A stretch of 64,000 nt of DNA from an uncultured Flavobacteriaceae bacterium (GCA_947500525.1 CANMSH010000006.1:160339-224338); one strand, 5' to 3'. Positions 1-8,373 are shown, numbered from the stretch's first letter. Notes: generated from the letters alone by a model not told the origin. Program-made: numbers and translations.

Positions 1-537
1 AATGGTGCTAATTTGTGCTATCACAAAGATACTTTTTTGGAAGTAGGAGGGTTTAAAGGTAATTCTGGTATTGCAAGCGGTGACGACATTTTTTTATTAG
101 AGAAAATAAATAAGAAGTACCCAAATGACGTACATTATTTAAAATCTAAAGATGCTACCGTACGCACCAAACCTCAGCCTACATTTAAACAATTACTACA
201 TCAGCGTACGCGTTGGGCTGCTAAATCTACCACATATAAAAACGTATTTAGTCAATTCGTAAGCCTCGTTGTACTTGCCATGAATCTACTGCTCATTCTT
301 TTATGTATTGGGGCAGTTTTTAGCATAAATTCTTGGTACTTATTGGCAATCATTTTTTGTCTAAAATTTTGTGTGGACATTTTATTACTATATAAGACTT
401 GCGTGTTTTTTGATCAACGAATCATTTTGAAGCACTTTTTGCTAAGTAGCTTAGTGTATCCTCTTTTTATTATGTTTGTAATAATTAATTCGCTAAAATC
501 AGGATATTCTTGGAAAGGAAGAGCCTTTAAAAAATAA
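1..537 (+). CDS. Family 2 glycosyltransferase, C-terminal part (5' end outside window)
   Basis: The reading frame is open from the first base, so the gene starts outside the window and about 178 residues of its end are visible. The visible part has a GANLCY-type acceptor segment, an SGDD-like acidic motif and the QxxRW motif (QRTRW, around residue 66 of the visible part). These are hallmarks of processive membrane GT2 enzymes that add sugars to a polymer or lipid at the cytoplasmic face. Three or four hydrophobic segments follow, and the protein ends in a basic tail. It lies 11 bp before the next gene, probably in one transcript. The sugar and acceptor cannot be inferred from this fragment. 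Confidence 0.85.
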   Translation, partial: NGANLCYHKDTFLEVGGFKGNSGIASGDDIFLLEKINKKYPNDVHYLKSKDATVRTKPQPTFKQLLHQRTRWAAKSTTYKNVFSQFVSLVVLAMNLLLILLCIGAVFSINSWYLLAIIFCLKFCVDILLLYKTCVFFDQRIILKHFLLSSLVYPLFIMFVIINSLKSGYSWKGRAFKK

Positions 538-548
538 CCTTATAACCA

Positions 549-1289
549 ATGTCAATTCTTAATTACAATACTTCCAACCCAGTATTTAACCGAAGTATTT
601 GGAAAAGCGAAAAGTCAAAAAAAGCTCGTATGAGTATGGCTGGACTCTTTTTTAAGTCAATTTTATCTCTTATGTTACTCGGTGTTACTACTTGGTACGT
701 TTGGGATTTAGTTCAAAAAGGTGTTGATGTAAAATGGTATACGTCTGGAGGAATGCTGGCAGCCATCGTATTTAGCTTACTCACGTCTTTTAAAAGAACG
801 TGGGCTCCTATTACCACTCCTTTATATGCATTGGCAAAAGGATTATTTCTTGGTGGTATTTCGGCATATGCCGAAGTGCGATTTCCTGGTATGCCCATGA
901 AAGCAGTGAGCATTACCATTCTTACTTTTTTAGTGATGCTTTTATTATATCAACTTCGCATTATTGTTGTTACAAGACGCTTTAGAAGCGTCGTTATAAG
1001 CGCAGCTATTACTATTATGTTTATCTATATCATTAATTGGATTTTAACCTTCTTCGGTTTGCGTTTACCTTTTGTATGGGGTACTTCATGGTTTGCTATT
1101 GGTTTTAATGTGGTGGCTGCAATCATTGCATCATTTTCATTGTTGCTAGATTTTGATTTTATAGATCGTAAAGTGGGTAGAGCACCAAAATATTATGAAT
1201 GGGTTGCCACTTGGGGATTGTTAGTGACACTCGTATGGCTTTATATTGAAGTATTACGCTTAATGAAAAAACTAGCCATTCGTTTTTAA
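549..1289 (+). CDS. Bax inhibitor-1/YccA-like integral membrane protein
   Basis: This 246-residue protein has about seven hydrophobic segments after a polar N-terminus (SNPVF near residue 10). Its last segment has the pattern APKYYEWVATWGLLVTLVW, which I recognise from the YccA-like branch of the Bax inhibitor-1 family. Family members are inner-membrane proteins, some linked to calcium leak or FtsH-dependent quality control; the role here is unknown. It begins 11 bp after the glycosyltransferase stop. It ends exactly where the convergent lipoprotein gene on the other strand ends, leaving no room for a separate terminator. Confidence 0.85.
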   Translation: MSILNYNTSNPVFNRSIWKSEKSKKARMSMAGLFFKSILSLMLLGVTTWYVWDLVQKGVDVKWYTSGGMLAAIVFSLLTSFKRTWAPITTPLYALAKGLFLGGISAYAEVRFPGMPMKAVSITILTFLVMLLLYQLRIIVVTRRFRSVVISAAITIMFIYIINWILTFFGLRLPFVWGTSWFAIGFNVVAAIIASFSLLLDFDFIDRKVGRAPKYYEWVATWGLLVTLVWLYIEVLRLMKKLAIRF

Positions 1290-1772
1290 TTAAAGCATCT
1301 CAATCACTATCTCCATTCTATATTGAGATTTCACAAACATTCCATTTTTACGAGCGGGCTCCATAGATGGTAATGCATTCACACCTTCTCTAATGATTTG
1401 CTCTAGATTTGGGAGTTCTTTCGAAATAGTAAGAGGAGAGTTTAAATTCACTAATGAAGCTTTGCCCGTAAGGTCAATTAAGATATCGATAGAAGCTTTG
1501 TCATTCACATCATTATCAACATTTAGTTCATTTTGCGACAGAAGTTCTGTTAATTTTTGTGTAATAGAAGTCTCAAAACATTCCTTTTGATTGCTATCTT
1601 CAGAGTAATCTTTACAATCAGAAAAAATTGGATACTTTGTAACAGCGGTATAGTCAATCACCGTATCTAATACCTGTATATTCCTCTTCGTAGTACTATT
1701 TTGACTCGAAAAATAGTCACAAGAAGTACACAGCATACATACCAATAAAAGTTTACTAGCTTGTCTCAACAT
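1290..1772 (-). CDS. Small lipoprotein with TonB-C-like domain
   Basis: I chose the start at 1772 because it gives a clean lipoprotein signal (hydrophobic LLLVCML, lipobox ending in CTSC near residue 17); a longer reading frame would place extra residues before it. The mature part has a PIFSDC...KECF pattern followed by a mixed alpha/beta region. The same arrangement, PVFPGC...KECF plus a TonB-C-like domain, forms the C-terminus of the M56 protein encoded at 3981-5240. The two probably share a periplasmic fold. No TonB-box or transporter gene is nearby. Likely inner- or outer-membrane anchored; function unknown. Confidence 0.6.
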   Translation of the reverse strand: MLRQASKLLLVCMLCTSCDYFSSQNSTTKRNIQVLDTVIDYTAVTKYPIFSDCKDYSEDSNQKECFETSITQKLTELLSQNELNVDNDVNDKASIDILIDLTGKASLVNLNSPLTISKELPNLEQIIREGVNALPSMEPARKNGMFVKSQYRMEIVIEML

Positions 1773-1819
1773 TGTTATTTGATTGACAATGTGAAAGTAC
1801 AATTTTTTGCTAAACGGTG

Positions 1820-3070
1820 TTACTCAACTTTTTCACCTTTTATAAACAGTGCCATCTTGATTTCTTTTATCCGTCTTTTCACGTATGCAGATTCTTCAGG
1901 ATCTTTAGATTGAAAGGTGTCTAAATATCGCTGATAGTATTTTAACGCTAGCTTTTTATCTTTATAATAACTATCCGTAGACATGGCAATTTGAAATAAA
2001 ATGGAGTTATTTCTTGGATTGGACTCCAATCCCTTTTCAAAAAAATTTATCGCTCTCTTATGCTCTTTCTGCGCCAATTGCAACATCCCTAAATGATAAT
2101 AATGAGTATCTATTCGAGGCTTCTGTAAATAAATTGAAGTGATAAAACTTAGTTGTGCTTTTCGATACTCTTTTAAATGGGCATATACCAATCCTAAGTT
2201 ATAATATATTTCGTCATCTTGACTATCTTTATCTTTTGCCTTGAGAAAATACAACTTTGCATTCTCAAAATCCTCTAATTTTATATATGTGAGCCCGTAC
2301 ATCTTATAGGTAAATAAGGTTTTAAATCCTAAGGTATCTAGTTTGTCAAGGTGCTTTAGGGCAACCTTATAGTCTTTCTTAAAATAGGCGTCCTTTGCTT
2401 TTAGCTGATTGAAATTAATGCTCTCTGGATTTATTTTCAAGCCTTTATTAATAAATAAGCTAGCTGAATCTTTAACATCAATTGCTCGATAAAATTTCGC
2501 CAATCGATATATACTTTTTAAGTGCATAGAATCCAGCTTAAAGGCTTTTAAAAATCCTATAGAGGGGTCTTTTTTAATTTTATCATAGGCCAATCCTAGA
2601 TAGTAGTGATAGTTCGGATTTTTAGCATCTTACTCACTCAACTCGGTAAACAATTTTATGGCGCTCTTAACTTTGCGTTCACTCATATACAATTTTGCAA
2701 GCGTATATTTCAATACCAAATTATTAGGATTTGCTTCTAAGACTTCTTGATATAATGCAATAGTCTTAGATACGTTTCCCATAAATTGATAGCTCACTCC
2801 TAGTCTTTCTTTTATCCTATCTGATGGTTTTGATTTGTATGCTTTATTATAGAAAGCAATCGCTTCAGAATGATTTCCCACTTTTTGATATACAGAAGCA
2901 ATTTTTTCTAAGACTATTGAAGAAGGGTCTTTTACTCCTTTCAAGGTTTTCAACGTGAGCTGATAATCACCTGTATTCATAATGCTATCAGCAACTTTTA
3001 AGATAGAGCTTTGAGCTTCTACTTTAAAAAGTGTAAGTGCACAGATACAAAAGAGAAATTGTTTTTTCAT
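1820..3070 (-). pseudogene. Secreted TPR-repeat protein interrupted by an in-frame TAA
   Basis: Two same-frame coding stretches (3070-2630 and 2629-1820) are separated only by one TAA codon at 2630-2632. Translation before the stop ends in LFTELSE and resumes directly with DAKNPNYHYYLGLAYDK, a textbook TPR helix. The two halves read as one protein of about 416 residues with a signal peptide (MKKQFLF...VEA) and many tetratricopeptide repeats throughout. The gene begins 4 bp after the DUF4350-like gene and is the last gene of the BlaI/M56 operon. Either it is a recent nonsense pseudogene, or two polypeptides are made (a TTG at 2593 could restart), or the base is a sequencing error. TPR proteins usually mediate protein contacts. 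Confidence 0.8.
2630..2632 (-). other. In-frame premature stop codon (TAA) in the TPR gene
   Basis: The plus-strand bases tta read as TAA on the coding strand. Frame is conserved on both sides and no insertion or deletion is needed. A single substitution from AAA, GAA or CAA (Lys, Glu, Gln) would explain it, all suitable residues at this TPR position. Confidence 0.85.
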
Positions 3071-3074
3071 ACTA

Positions 3075-3980
3075 TTAATAGAGTCTATCTAACCAATGTA
3101 TAATATTTAGTAGTAACTTGTAATTTTGCGCGGCATAATCAGCATTCATGCCCACTTTACGACGTTGTTGGCCCGCCAGCTGTCCGGTAAACATAGCCGC
3201 CTCACCAAATATCGCCACACGCCCTTTCCCAAATTCTAAGACAGCGCCTTGAGACAAATTAGAAGCTTTGAATTGTTTAATATTATCATTAAAAACCCAC
3301 ATTGTATCTGGTAAGTGAACCGTATATTTCTCATTCAACTTTAAAATTGACAGTGCATCTTTAGGGGTCTCAAAAGCTTGTCCTGTAAATGTGACTACTT
3401 TGTCAACGAGTTCATCTCTATTTCTACCTTTAGTAATACTATTAGATGCCAAGAGTGAATTGTCAATTGAAAAGTCTAAAATTCCTCGTCGTTCACTATC
3501 AAATAAAAAACTATCATAGAACTTAAATCCAAACGCTTTTCCTAATTCGGCAGCTGCCCCAGCAAAAGGCATATGATCAGCAATTAAAAATAATGAACCT
3601 CCGTTTGCTGTCCATTTTTTTAAATGTTTTATTTCCTTTTTAGAAAAAGCACTTTTCGTTGGACTCGTAAATGGAGGTCTACTATCTGGAGAAAGTGCAT
3701 TTGAAATAACAAGTATATTCACATTTTTCAACCTCTCTTTGGTAAATACTGTATCGAACCCTTTTATTATATATCCATCTTGTTGAAGTAATCGTGCAAA
3801 AGGTAAAAACCGATTGTCCTTGGTATGAAAATTTCGATGCCCTTCATCAATGTACACCACAGAACCCTTTCCTTTTACATAAGTACTCTTCTTTATTATG
3901 GGCCTGTACAATGTATCTGGAACCTGCTGACTATAGGCCAATCCACTTATCGTAAAAAAGAACAAATATATCTTTCTCAT
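3075..3980 (-). CDS. Secreted DUF4350-like / glutamine-amidotransferase-fold protein
   Basis: This 301-residue protein has an N-terminal signal peptide (about residues 1-17, ending AYSQ). The core resembles DUF4350/class I amidotransferase-like folds: a VVYIDEGHRNFHT strand-loop, the NILVISNALSP strand, the LKKWTANGGSLFLIADHMPFAG segment, and the C-terminal GKGRVAIFGEAAMFTGQ segment. I see no catalytic Cys in a nucleophile elbow, so it is probably a binding or non-amidotransferase member. It starts directly after the M56 stop with no gap and precedes the TPR gene by 4 bp, so it belongs to the BlaI-controlled operon. A similar fold appears at the end of the M14 peptidase at 8374-10929. Role unknown. 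Confidence 0.7.
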   Translation of the reverse strand: MRKIYLFFFTISGLAYSQQVPDTLYRPIIKKSTYVKGKGSVVYIDEGHRNFHTKDNRFLPFARLLQQDGYIIKGFDTVFTKERLKNVNILVISNALSPDSRPPFTSPTKSAFSKKEIKHLKKWTANGGSLFLIADHMPFAGAAAELGKAFGFKFYDSFLFDSERRGILDFSIDNSLLASNSITKGRNRDELVDKVVTFTGQAFETPKDALSILKLNEKYTVHLPDTMWVFNDNIKQFKASNLSQGAVLEFGKGRVAIFGEAAMFTGQLAGQQRRKVGMNADYAAQNYKLLLNIIHWLDRLY

Positions 3981-5240
3981 CTATTGAATCATAAGACCTA
4001 TCGGTAAGACATATTTAACAACTACTTTTTCATCATTTTCATTCTCTCCTGCCAATAATTTAGGGACACTATTCATTACTCTCGCTGCTTCCTTTTCTAA
4101 CGCTTTATGCGGAGCCCGAGGTTTGACATCAACGATATCACCATTTTTATTAATCTTAAAGTGTACATATATTTTCTTCGTTCCTGGTGTAAGATTCAAC
4201 GATTTTCCAATTGATGCGTCAAAATTTCTAGCGACAAAACGTTGTAGGTTTTTATTAAAGCATTCTTTCGGATCTGAGTCATCTTCACAACCAGGGAATA
4301 CAGGTGAATTTATAACTTCAGCAAATGGTACAACATGGTTTTCATTACCCTCTGAAAAATTTTCTTCTGCAATAATTATCTCTTGTCCGGTCACCGACGA
4401 AGTATAGACTAACATGCTCAATAGTACTGGGATTAACAACAAATATTTTAACTTTAAAATTTGTTTTGATTTTTCTTTGTTTAACATAATGATACGTTTT
4501 TTAATTAAGGAAATTTTTAAAAATGAATTAATAAATGACAACTTTTGAGTACCAAAAGTTTGTGACAATAAGTTTTGAAAGTACTCTTTCTTATTAGTCG
4601 CCTTTACTATTTTAGCGTCAGCAATAAATTCGTGCAATTCGGCGATCCTATTTTGAAATAAATAACTAAAGGGATTGAACCAACAAACTATTTTTTGTAT
4701 TTCAAAAATGAATAAGTCAATACTGTGTTTTTGTTGTACATGGACCAACTCATGTGATATCACTTGATCCTTCTGGTCATCCGATAAGGACTTTCCTAAA
4801 AAAATATAGTTAAAAAATGAAAAGGCCTTGCTATTTTCTAAAAGTACCAATTGATAATTCTTCAAGGTTTTTTTTTCACTCTTTACTATGAGTTGTATAA
4901 GCCGATACAACTTTATTACAAACATTAAAAACGCCCCGACGGCCCCGAGTATAAAAACTATCTGTAAACCATTAAAAAGCAAATTAGACCAGTCAAACTG
5001 CTTCTGAATTACGGTGGTAGGTGATAACATTACTTCTGGCAGGAGTATCATATATTCTTGAGGCATTACTTTTTGAAATCCCGTAAATTTGATGAACGGG
5101 ATACAATACGCAATCACTGACGTAATTAATAAATAGGCTCTATTCCATTGAAAGAAGGTTTCTTTTTTTAGCACTATGTCGTATACGGCTAAAAATAAGG
5201 TCTGAAATAACAGTACTTGAATTATATAGTCTAATAACAT
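3981..5240 (-). CDS. M56 (BlaR1/MecR1-like) membrane sensor metallopeptidase with TonB-C-like tail
   Basis: The 419-residue protein starts with several membrane segments, then a cytosolic M56 zinc protease domain with HELVH at about residues 163-167 and a downstream acidic helix (ELHEFIADAKIV) that should supply the third zinc ligand. Another membrane helix lies near residues 265-287. The external tail (about 310-419) is not a penicillin-binding domain but a TonB-C-like domain with PVFPGC...KECF and a YVHFKINKNGDIV strand. In this family the protease responds to an envelope signal and inactivates the partner BlaI repressor. The start is 2 bp after the BlaI stop. The signal is unlikely to be a beta-lactam, judging from the tail. 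Confidence 0.88.
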   Translation of the reverse strand: MLLDYIIQVLLFQTLFLAVYDIVLKKETFFQWNRAYLLITSVIAYCIPFIKFTGFQKVMPQEYMILLPEVMLSPTTVIQKQFDWSNLLFNGLQIVFILGAVGAFLMFVIKLYRLIQLIVKSEKKTLKNYQLVLLENSKAFSFFNYIFLGKSLSDDQKDQVISHELVHVQQKHSIDLFIFEIQKIVCWFNPFSYLFQNRIAELHEFIADAKIVKATNKKEYFQNLLSQTFGTQKLSFINSFLKISLIKKRIIMLNKEKSKQILKLKYLLLIPVLLSMLVYTSSVTGQEIIIAEENFSEGNENHVVPFAEVINSPVFPGCEDDSDPKECFNKNLQRFVARNFDASIGKSLNLTPGTKKIYVHFKINKNGDIVDVKPRAPHKALEKEAARVMNSVPKLLAGENENDEKVVVKYVLPIGLMIQ

Positions 5241-5242
5241 AA

Positions 5243-5605
5243 TTACTTCTTTTTATTTATTTCATGCAAAATGTCTTCAACTTCTTCGAGGCTCACATCA
5301 TTCTTTTCCACAAAAAAAGATACCATACTTTTAAAAGATCCTCCAAAATAACCATCCATTAACTTATGTAAGCTTTGATTGCTATAGGCTTCCTTTTTTA
5401 CCAACGGAAAATACTTGTATCCTTTTCCGAAGGCTTCGTGATCTACAAATTTTTTATCCTCTAATATTCTTGCAATTGTAGATACTGTATTATATGCTGG
5501 CTTGGGTAGTGGAAGTTCTGCGATAATTTCTTTTACCGTGCACAACTCTAATTGCCACAAAATATGCATAATCTGTTCTTCTGCTTTTGTTAATTGTTTT
5601 GACAT
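5243..5605 (-). CDS. BlaI/MecI/CopY-family transcriptional repressor
   Basis: The protein has the winged-helix pattern of BlaI repressors: LTKAEEQIMHILWQLELCTVKEIIAELP, then a recognition helix region PAYNTVSTIARILEDKKFV, then a short dimerisation tail. I chose ATG at 5605 (MSKQLTK, 120 residues) over the TTG at 5614 because the latter would lie inside an operator. It is the first gene of a four-gene operon with the M56 protease. Three 16-bp palindromes just upstream are the expected targets, so the operon is probably autorepressed until the M56 protein cleaves the repressor. Confidence 0.92.
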   Translation of the reverse strand: MSKQLTKAEEQIMHILWQLELCTVKEIIAELPLPKPAYNTVSTIARILEDKKFVDHEAFGKGYKYFPLVKKEAYSNQSLHKLMDGYFGGSFKSMVSFFVEKNDVSLEEVEDILHEINKKK

Positions 5606-5612
5606 ATTTTTC

Positions 5613-5628
5613 AACTAATTTTTTAGTT
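5613..5628. promoter_or_regulatory. BlaI-type operator 1
   Basis: The 16-bp dyad AACTAATTTTTTAGTT has perfect outer arms AACTAA/TTAGTT. It sits 8 bp before the repressor start, where bound repressor would block transcription and possibly cover the leader. BlaI-family operators are typically dyads ending in such ACTA/TAGT arms. Confidence 0.8.
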
Positions 5629-5643
5629 CGATAATACAAATAT

Positions 5644-5659
5644 AACTAAATATTTAGTT
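5644..5659. promoter_or_regulatory. BlaI-type operator 2
   Basis: AACTAAATATTTAGTT is a fully perfect 16-bp palindrome with the same outer arms as the two neighbouring sites. Its centre is 31 bp from operator 1 and 18 bp from operator 3. Confidence 0.85.
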
Positions 5660-5661
5660 TA

Positions 5662-5677
5662 AACTAATTTTTTAGTT
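5662..5677. promoter_or_regulatory. BlaI-type operator 3
   Basis: AACTAATTTTTTAGTT repeats the operator 1 sequence exactly. It lies between the leftward repressor operon and the rightward DUF456 gene, 51 bp from the latter's start, so it could influence both promoters. Confidence 0.8.
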
Positions 5678-5728
5678 GAATAATTTTGTAACAAACTTTT
5701 AGTAATTTCGTCAGATAAGCAAAAAAAT

Positions 5729-6232
5729 ATGGATATAGTATTAGTTATATTAGGCTTTTGCCTCATGGGTCTAGGTCTTGTGGGCTCATTTTTACCAGTC
5801 TTACCTGGCCCCTTAACGGGATGGGTAGGTTTATTAGTCTTACACCTTACAAAAGCAGTAGAACTCACTTGGACTTTTTTAGGCGTTACCTTAGGTATCG
5901 CTATTTTGGTTTGGATCTTAGACTATTTTATACCTGCAATGGGCACAAAAAAATTTGGAGGCACTAAATCGGGCGTTATTGGTACCACTATAGGTCTTAT
6001 AATTGGTTTGATTTCTCCTATTCCGTTAGGCTTTATTATTGGTGCCTTTGTTGGAGCACTGATTGGTGAGTTGATGCATGATAGTAAAGACACTTCGCGT
6101 GCTGTAAAAGCCGCTTTCGGGGCCTTCGTTGGTTTTATTTTTTCGAGTACCCTTAAGTTTATGGTGAGTTTAGTCTTTTTAGTACTGTTTTGTCAAAAAG
6201 CCTACGAACATTGGGGCTCTATTATAGGTTAA
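5729..6232 (+). CDS. DUF456 membrane protein
   Basis: This 167-residue protein is almost wholly hydrophobic, with the DUF456 pattern: GLVGSFLPVLPGPLTGWVG near the N-terminus, GTKKFGGTKSGVIGT in the middle loop, and glycine-rich helices IGLIIGLISP and IGAFVGALIGEL. Family members are small inner-membrane proteins of unknown role. It is divergent from the BlaI operon and shares the operator region. It ends at a hairpin at 6239-6268. Confidence 0.88.
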   Translation: MDIVLVILGFCLMGLGLVGSFLPVLPGPLTGWVGLLVLHLTKAVELTWTFLGVTLGIAILVWILDYFIPAMGTKKFGGTKSGVIGTTIGLIIGLISPIPLGFIIGAFVGALIGELMHDSKDTSRAVKAAFGAFVGFIFSSTLKFMVSLVFLVLFCQKAYEHWGSIIG

Positions 6233-6235
6233 AAG

Positions 6236-6416
6236 AAAAAAGGCTTCGGTAACCACTCCGAAGCCTTTATATTTATCATGAAAATCTTAGTATGTTTTCT
6301 TAGCAATTTTCCCATTTCTGCGAAAATTTATGTCAGTGTTTCTTTTTAGAGGCTCAACGCTTATTGTATGTTTCACTTACACTATTAAAACAACTCTCTT
6401 GTTAAAATTCCTACCC
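6236..6416. repeat. Direct repeat block, copy A (~181 bp)
   Basis: This block is repeated at 8152-8334 in the same orientation with roughly 94% identity by hand alignment: about nine substitutions and two one-base indels. It begins with the GGCTTCGG hairpin and ends in AAAATTCCTACCC. The two copies flank the gene at 6470-7972. Neither copy holds a convincing reading frame. Confidence 0.9.
6239..6268. terminator. Hairpin terminator in repeat copy A
   Basis: The stem AAAGGCTTCGG (6239-6249) pairs perfectly with CCGAAGCCTTT (6258-6268) around an 8-base loop. Read leftward it is followed by a strong U-tract; read rightward the tract is weaker. It follows the DUF456 stop directly. Confidence 0.8.
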
Positions 6417-6423
6417 AAGGCAT

Positions 6424-6452
6424 AAAAAAGCACCCATTTAGGGTGCTTTTTT
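6424..6452. terminator. Bidirectional terminator downstream of the SQGYWKTH gene
   Basis: The stem AAAAAAGCACCC (6424-6435) pairs with GGGTGCTTTTTT (6441-6452) around a 5-base loop and gives T-runs on both strands. It lies 18 bp after the stop of the leftward gene at 6470. Confidence 0.85.
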
Positions 6453-6469
6453 ATTCTAAAAGTTATGTT

Positions 6470-7972
6470 TTAATAACAGTGAATAACCACTCGTTTAACA
6501 ACAACACAACAGCCACTCCATATTTTAATATAGTAAGTGCCATTTCTGTAATTTCTTGCATTTAAACCAAACTCAACCTCTTCTCCTTCAGCCACGTTCT
6601 TATCGTACAACGGACAAACAAATTGCCCCCAAGCATTGAACATATATGCAACTGTTCTTCCTGAATGTGTTGGTGTAAATTTAACCGAACCATTCGTCAC
6701 TATTGGATTAGGAGTTACAATTACATCATCACTAGTCAAACAAGGGTTTGGTTCTTCTTCCTCTTCTTCCTCGCAGCTTCCAGGACCGGTAACACCTTCA
6801 TTATAATCTCTCAATTTTTTCGCTAAGTGAACAAAATTTCGTTTCAATTTTTTACTCCACCAACTTCTTCTATACTTTAAATAAGCAATTTGTCCAGGGC
6901 TATATTTACCTAAAAGATAAGATGCCTTATCAAATGATTCTTGCACATCTGTTGCATCTGCACCTTTTAACATATTTAGCTTTGCAGCGATAAATTGACG
7001 TGCTAAAATATAGTATACATTACGACGAGGAGATGTATTTATAACATCGTAATAACTCTTATTTGATAAATAGAAGTTAGTATCTTCACCTTCAGCAGAA
7101 ATTTGAGCCCAAGTCGCGTCATATTTATCTTCACCATCATATTTTGAATGTGTTTTCCAATATCCTTGACTTAATGTACAACCAGGATCTTCTTCAACAA
7201 TATCAACGTCGGCAATTACACCACTCACAAAAAATGAATCTCCTCTCCCTTCACCTTGACTTGGGTCTGGTGAATAAATACTCACTTTTATCTTTTCAAC
7301 ATCACCTGGTACATTTTCTAACATATATTCACCTAAGAAAAATGAATCTCCTAAATTATATGTAGTTTCCTCAATATGTCTAGTCATATCTCCAGCTGTA
7401 ATATCAATAACTACATTTCTTGAAGTATCATCTAATTCGGTGATTGGGATTTTAACTTTTACATTTCTTACATCGGAAGCCGTCTCTATTGGAATGTCAT
7501 ATACATATGGATCATTTGATCCATTTTCGTAATAAGCAGTTACCTTTAAATCAGCAAAACTCTTAAATGTTGCATTAGGGTCGTTTCTGTAAACAAATCC
7601 GTAAAACGAATATGTCGAAGAACTCGGAACGATCGTTGCGTTAATACCTCCTACATCTACAGAATTAAATGTCGAGGTGTAATACGCATCATTATTAACA
7701 TCAAAAATATGTTTAATAACAATATCTGTATTAAGGGTGCCCATATTATTTTCATCACTGTCTGAAAACTGAACATCGGTAGTTAAAGGTGTTCTGGAAA
7801 GACCCTTATAAATAACACCAACGTCTACACGATCGACATTAGAAACATTAGGAACCACTAAATTTGGATTGGGGACCTTGTGCACACCGACCCCAACAAG
7901 GTCGATAGTTTGCGCATAAGTAAATGTGACAATGCCGCATAGCATTGCCATTAATAGTAATTTTCTTTTCAT
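6470..7972 (-). CDS. Secreted SQGYWKTH-motif protein with T9SS-like C-terminal domain
   Basis: This 500-residue protein has a signal peptide (cleavage after YAQ, residue ~21), a beta-rich N-terminal half, a CTLSQGYWKTHS motif near residue 264, a helical region, and an acidic linker of seven glutamates near residue 400. The last ~80 residues (VTPNP...NGTYYIKIWSG...VVVKRVVI) resemble a type A T9SS sorting domain but contain unusual cysteines (GCC, HCY). The CxxxQGYWK(T/N)H motif is found in extracellular proteins of several phyla with no assigned function. The gene stands alone between two ~180-bp direct repeats and has its own terminator. I infer surface display or release by T9SS. Confidence 0.75.
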   Translation of the reverse strand: MKRKLLLMAMLCGIVTFTYAQTIDLVGVGVHKVPNPNLVVPNVSNVDRVDVGVIYKGLSRTPLTTDVQFSDSDENNMGTLNTDIVIKHIFDVNNDAYYTSTFNSVDVGGINATIVPSSSTYSFYGFVYRNDPNATFKSFADLKVTAYYENGSNDPYVYDIPIETASDVRNVKVKIPITELDDTSRNVVIDITAGDMTRHIEETTYNLGDSFFLGEYMLENVPGDVEKIKVSIYSPDPSQGEGRGDSFFVSGVIADVDIVEEDPGCTLSQGYWKTHSKYDGEDKYDATWAQISAEGEDTNFYLSNKSYYDVINTSPRRNVYYILARQFIAAKLNMLKGADATDVQESFDKASYLLGKYSPGQIAYLKYRRSWWSKKLKRNFVHLAKKLRDYNEGVTGPGSCEEEEEEEPNPCLTSDDVIVTPNPIVTNGSVKFTPTHSGRTVAYMFNAWGQFVCPLYDKNVAEGEEVEFGLNARNYRNGTYYIKIWSGCCVVVKRVVIHCY

Positions 7973-8151
7973 AGCAAAATTTTATTATTAATAGTACCGC
8001 AAAGGTAAAAAAAATATGTAATTATAATTTGAAAAACTACAAAAGGTTAGTTTTTAACTATAAAAAGTAACTTTTATCACACCATTTTCAGTATTTCGAT
8101 TGATATAGAAAAAGCTTCGAGGTAGAATTCTGCACCATGTGTGTATACAAT
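7973..8151. other. AT-rich leader region upstream of the 6470 gene
   Basis: This stretch holds no reading frame. It must contain the promoter of the leftward gene; I cannot pick a convincing -33/-7 pair. With repeat copy B it makes up the 401-bp gap before the M14 peptidase gene. Confidence 0.5.
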
Positions 8152-8334
8152 GAAAAAGGCTTCGGTAACCACTCCGAAGCCTTTATATTTATCATGAAAA
8201 TCTTAGTATGTTTTTCTTAGCAATTTTCCCATTTCTGCGAAAATTTTTTGTCAGTGTTTCTTTTTAGAGGCATAACGCTTATTGTATGTTTCACTTACAT
8301 TATTAAAACAACCCTATCCTTAAAATTCCTACCC
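8152..8334. repeat. Direct repeat block, copy B (~183 bp)
   Basis: Second copy of the block at 6236-6416, same orientation. It sits just downstream of the M14 peptidase stop, where its hairpin makes sense as that gene's terminator, so this is probably the ancestral location. Copy A is then redundant with the terminator at 6424-6452. Confidence 0.9.
8155..8184 (-). terminator. Hairpin terminator of the M14 peptidase gene
   Basis: The stem AAAGGCTTCGG (8155-8165) pairs perfectly with CCGAAGCCTTT (8174-8184). Read leftward it follows the M14 gene, about 190 bp past the stop, and runs into a short U-tract. Confidence 0.65.
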
Positions 8335-8373
8335 TTATTCTTAAAAAAGATTCTATTTTATGGTATATAAGAC

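Noticed and set aside
8200..8330. Small leftward reading frame in repeat copy B ending ...NKRYASKKKH
   Set aside because: It has no start codon, is preceded closely by stops, and copy A has an internal TGA at the same place; it is at most a remnant.
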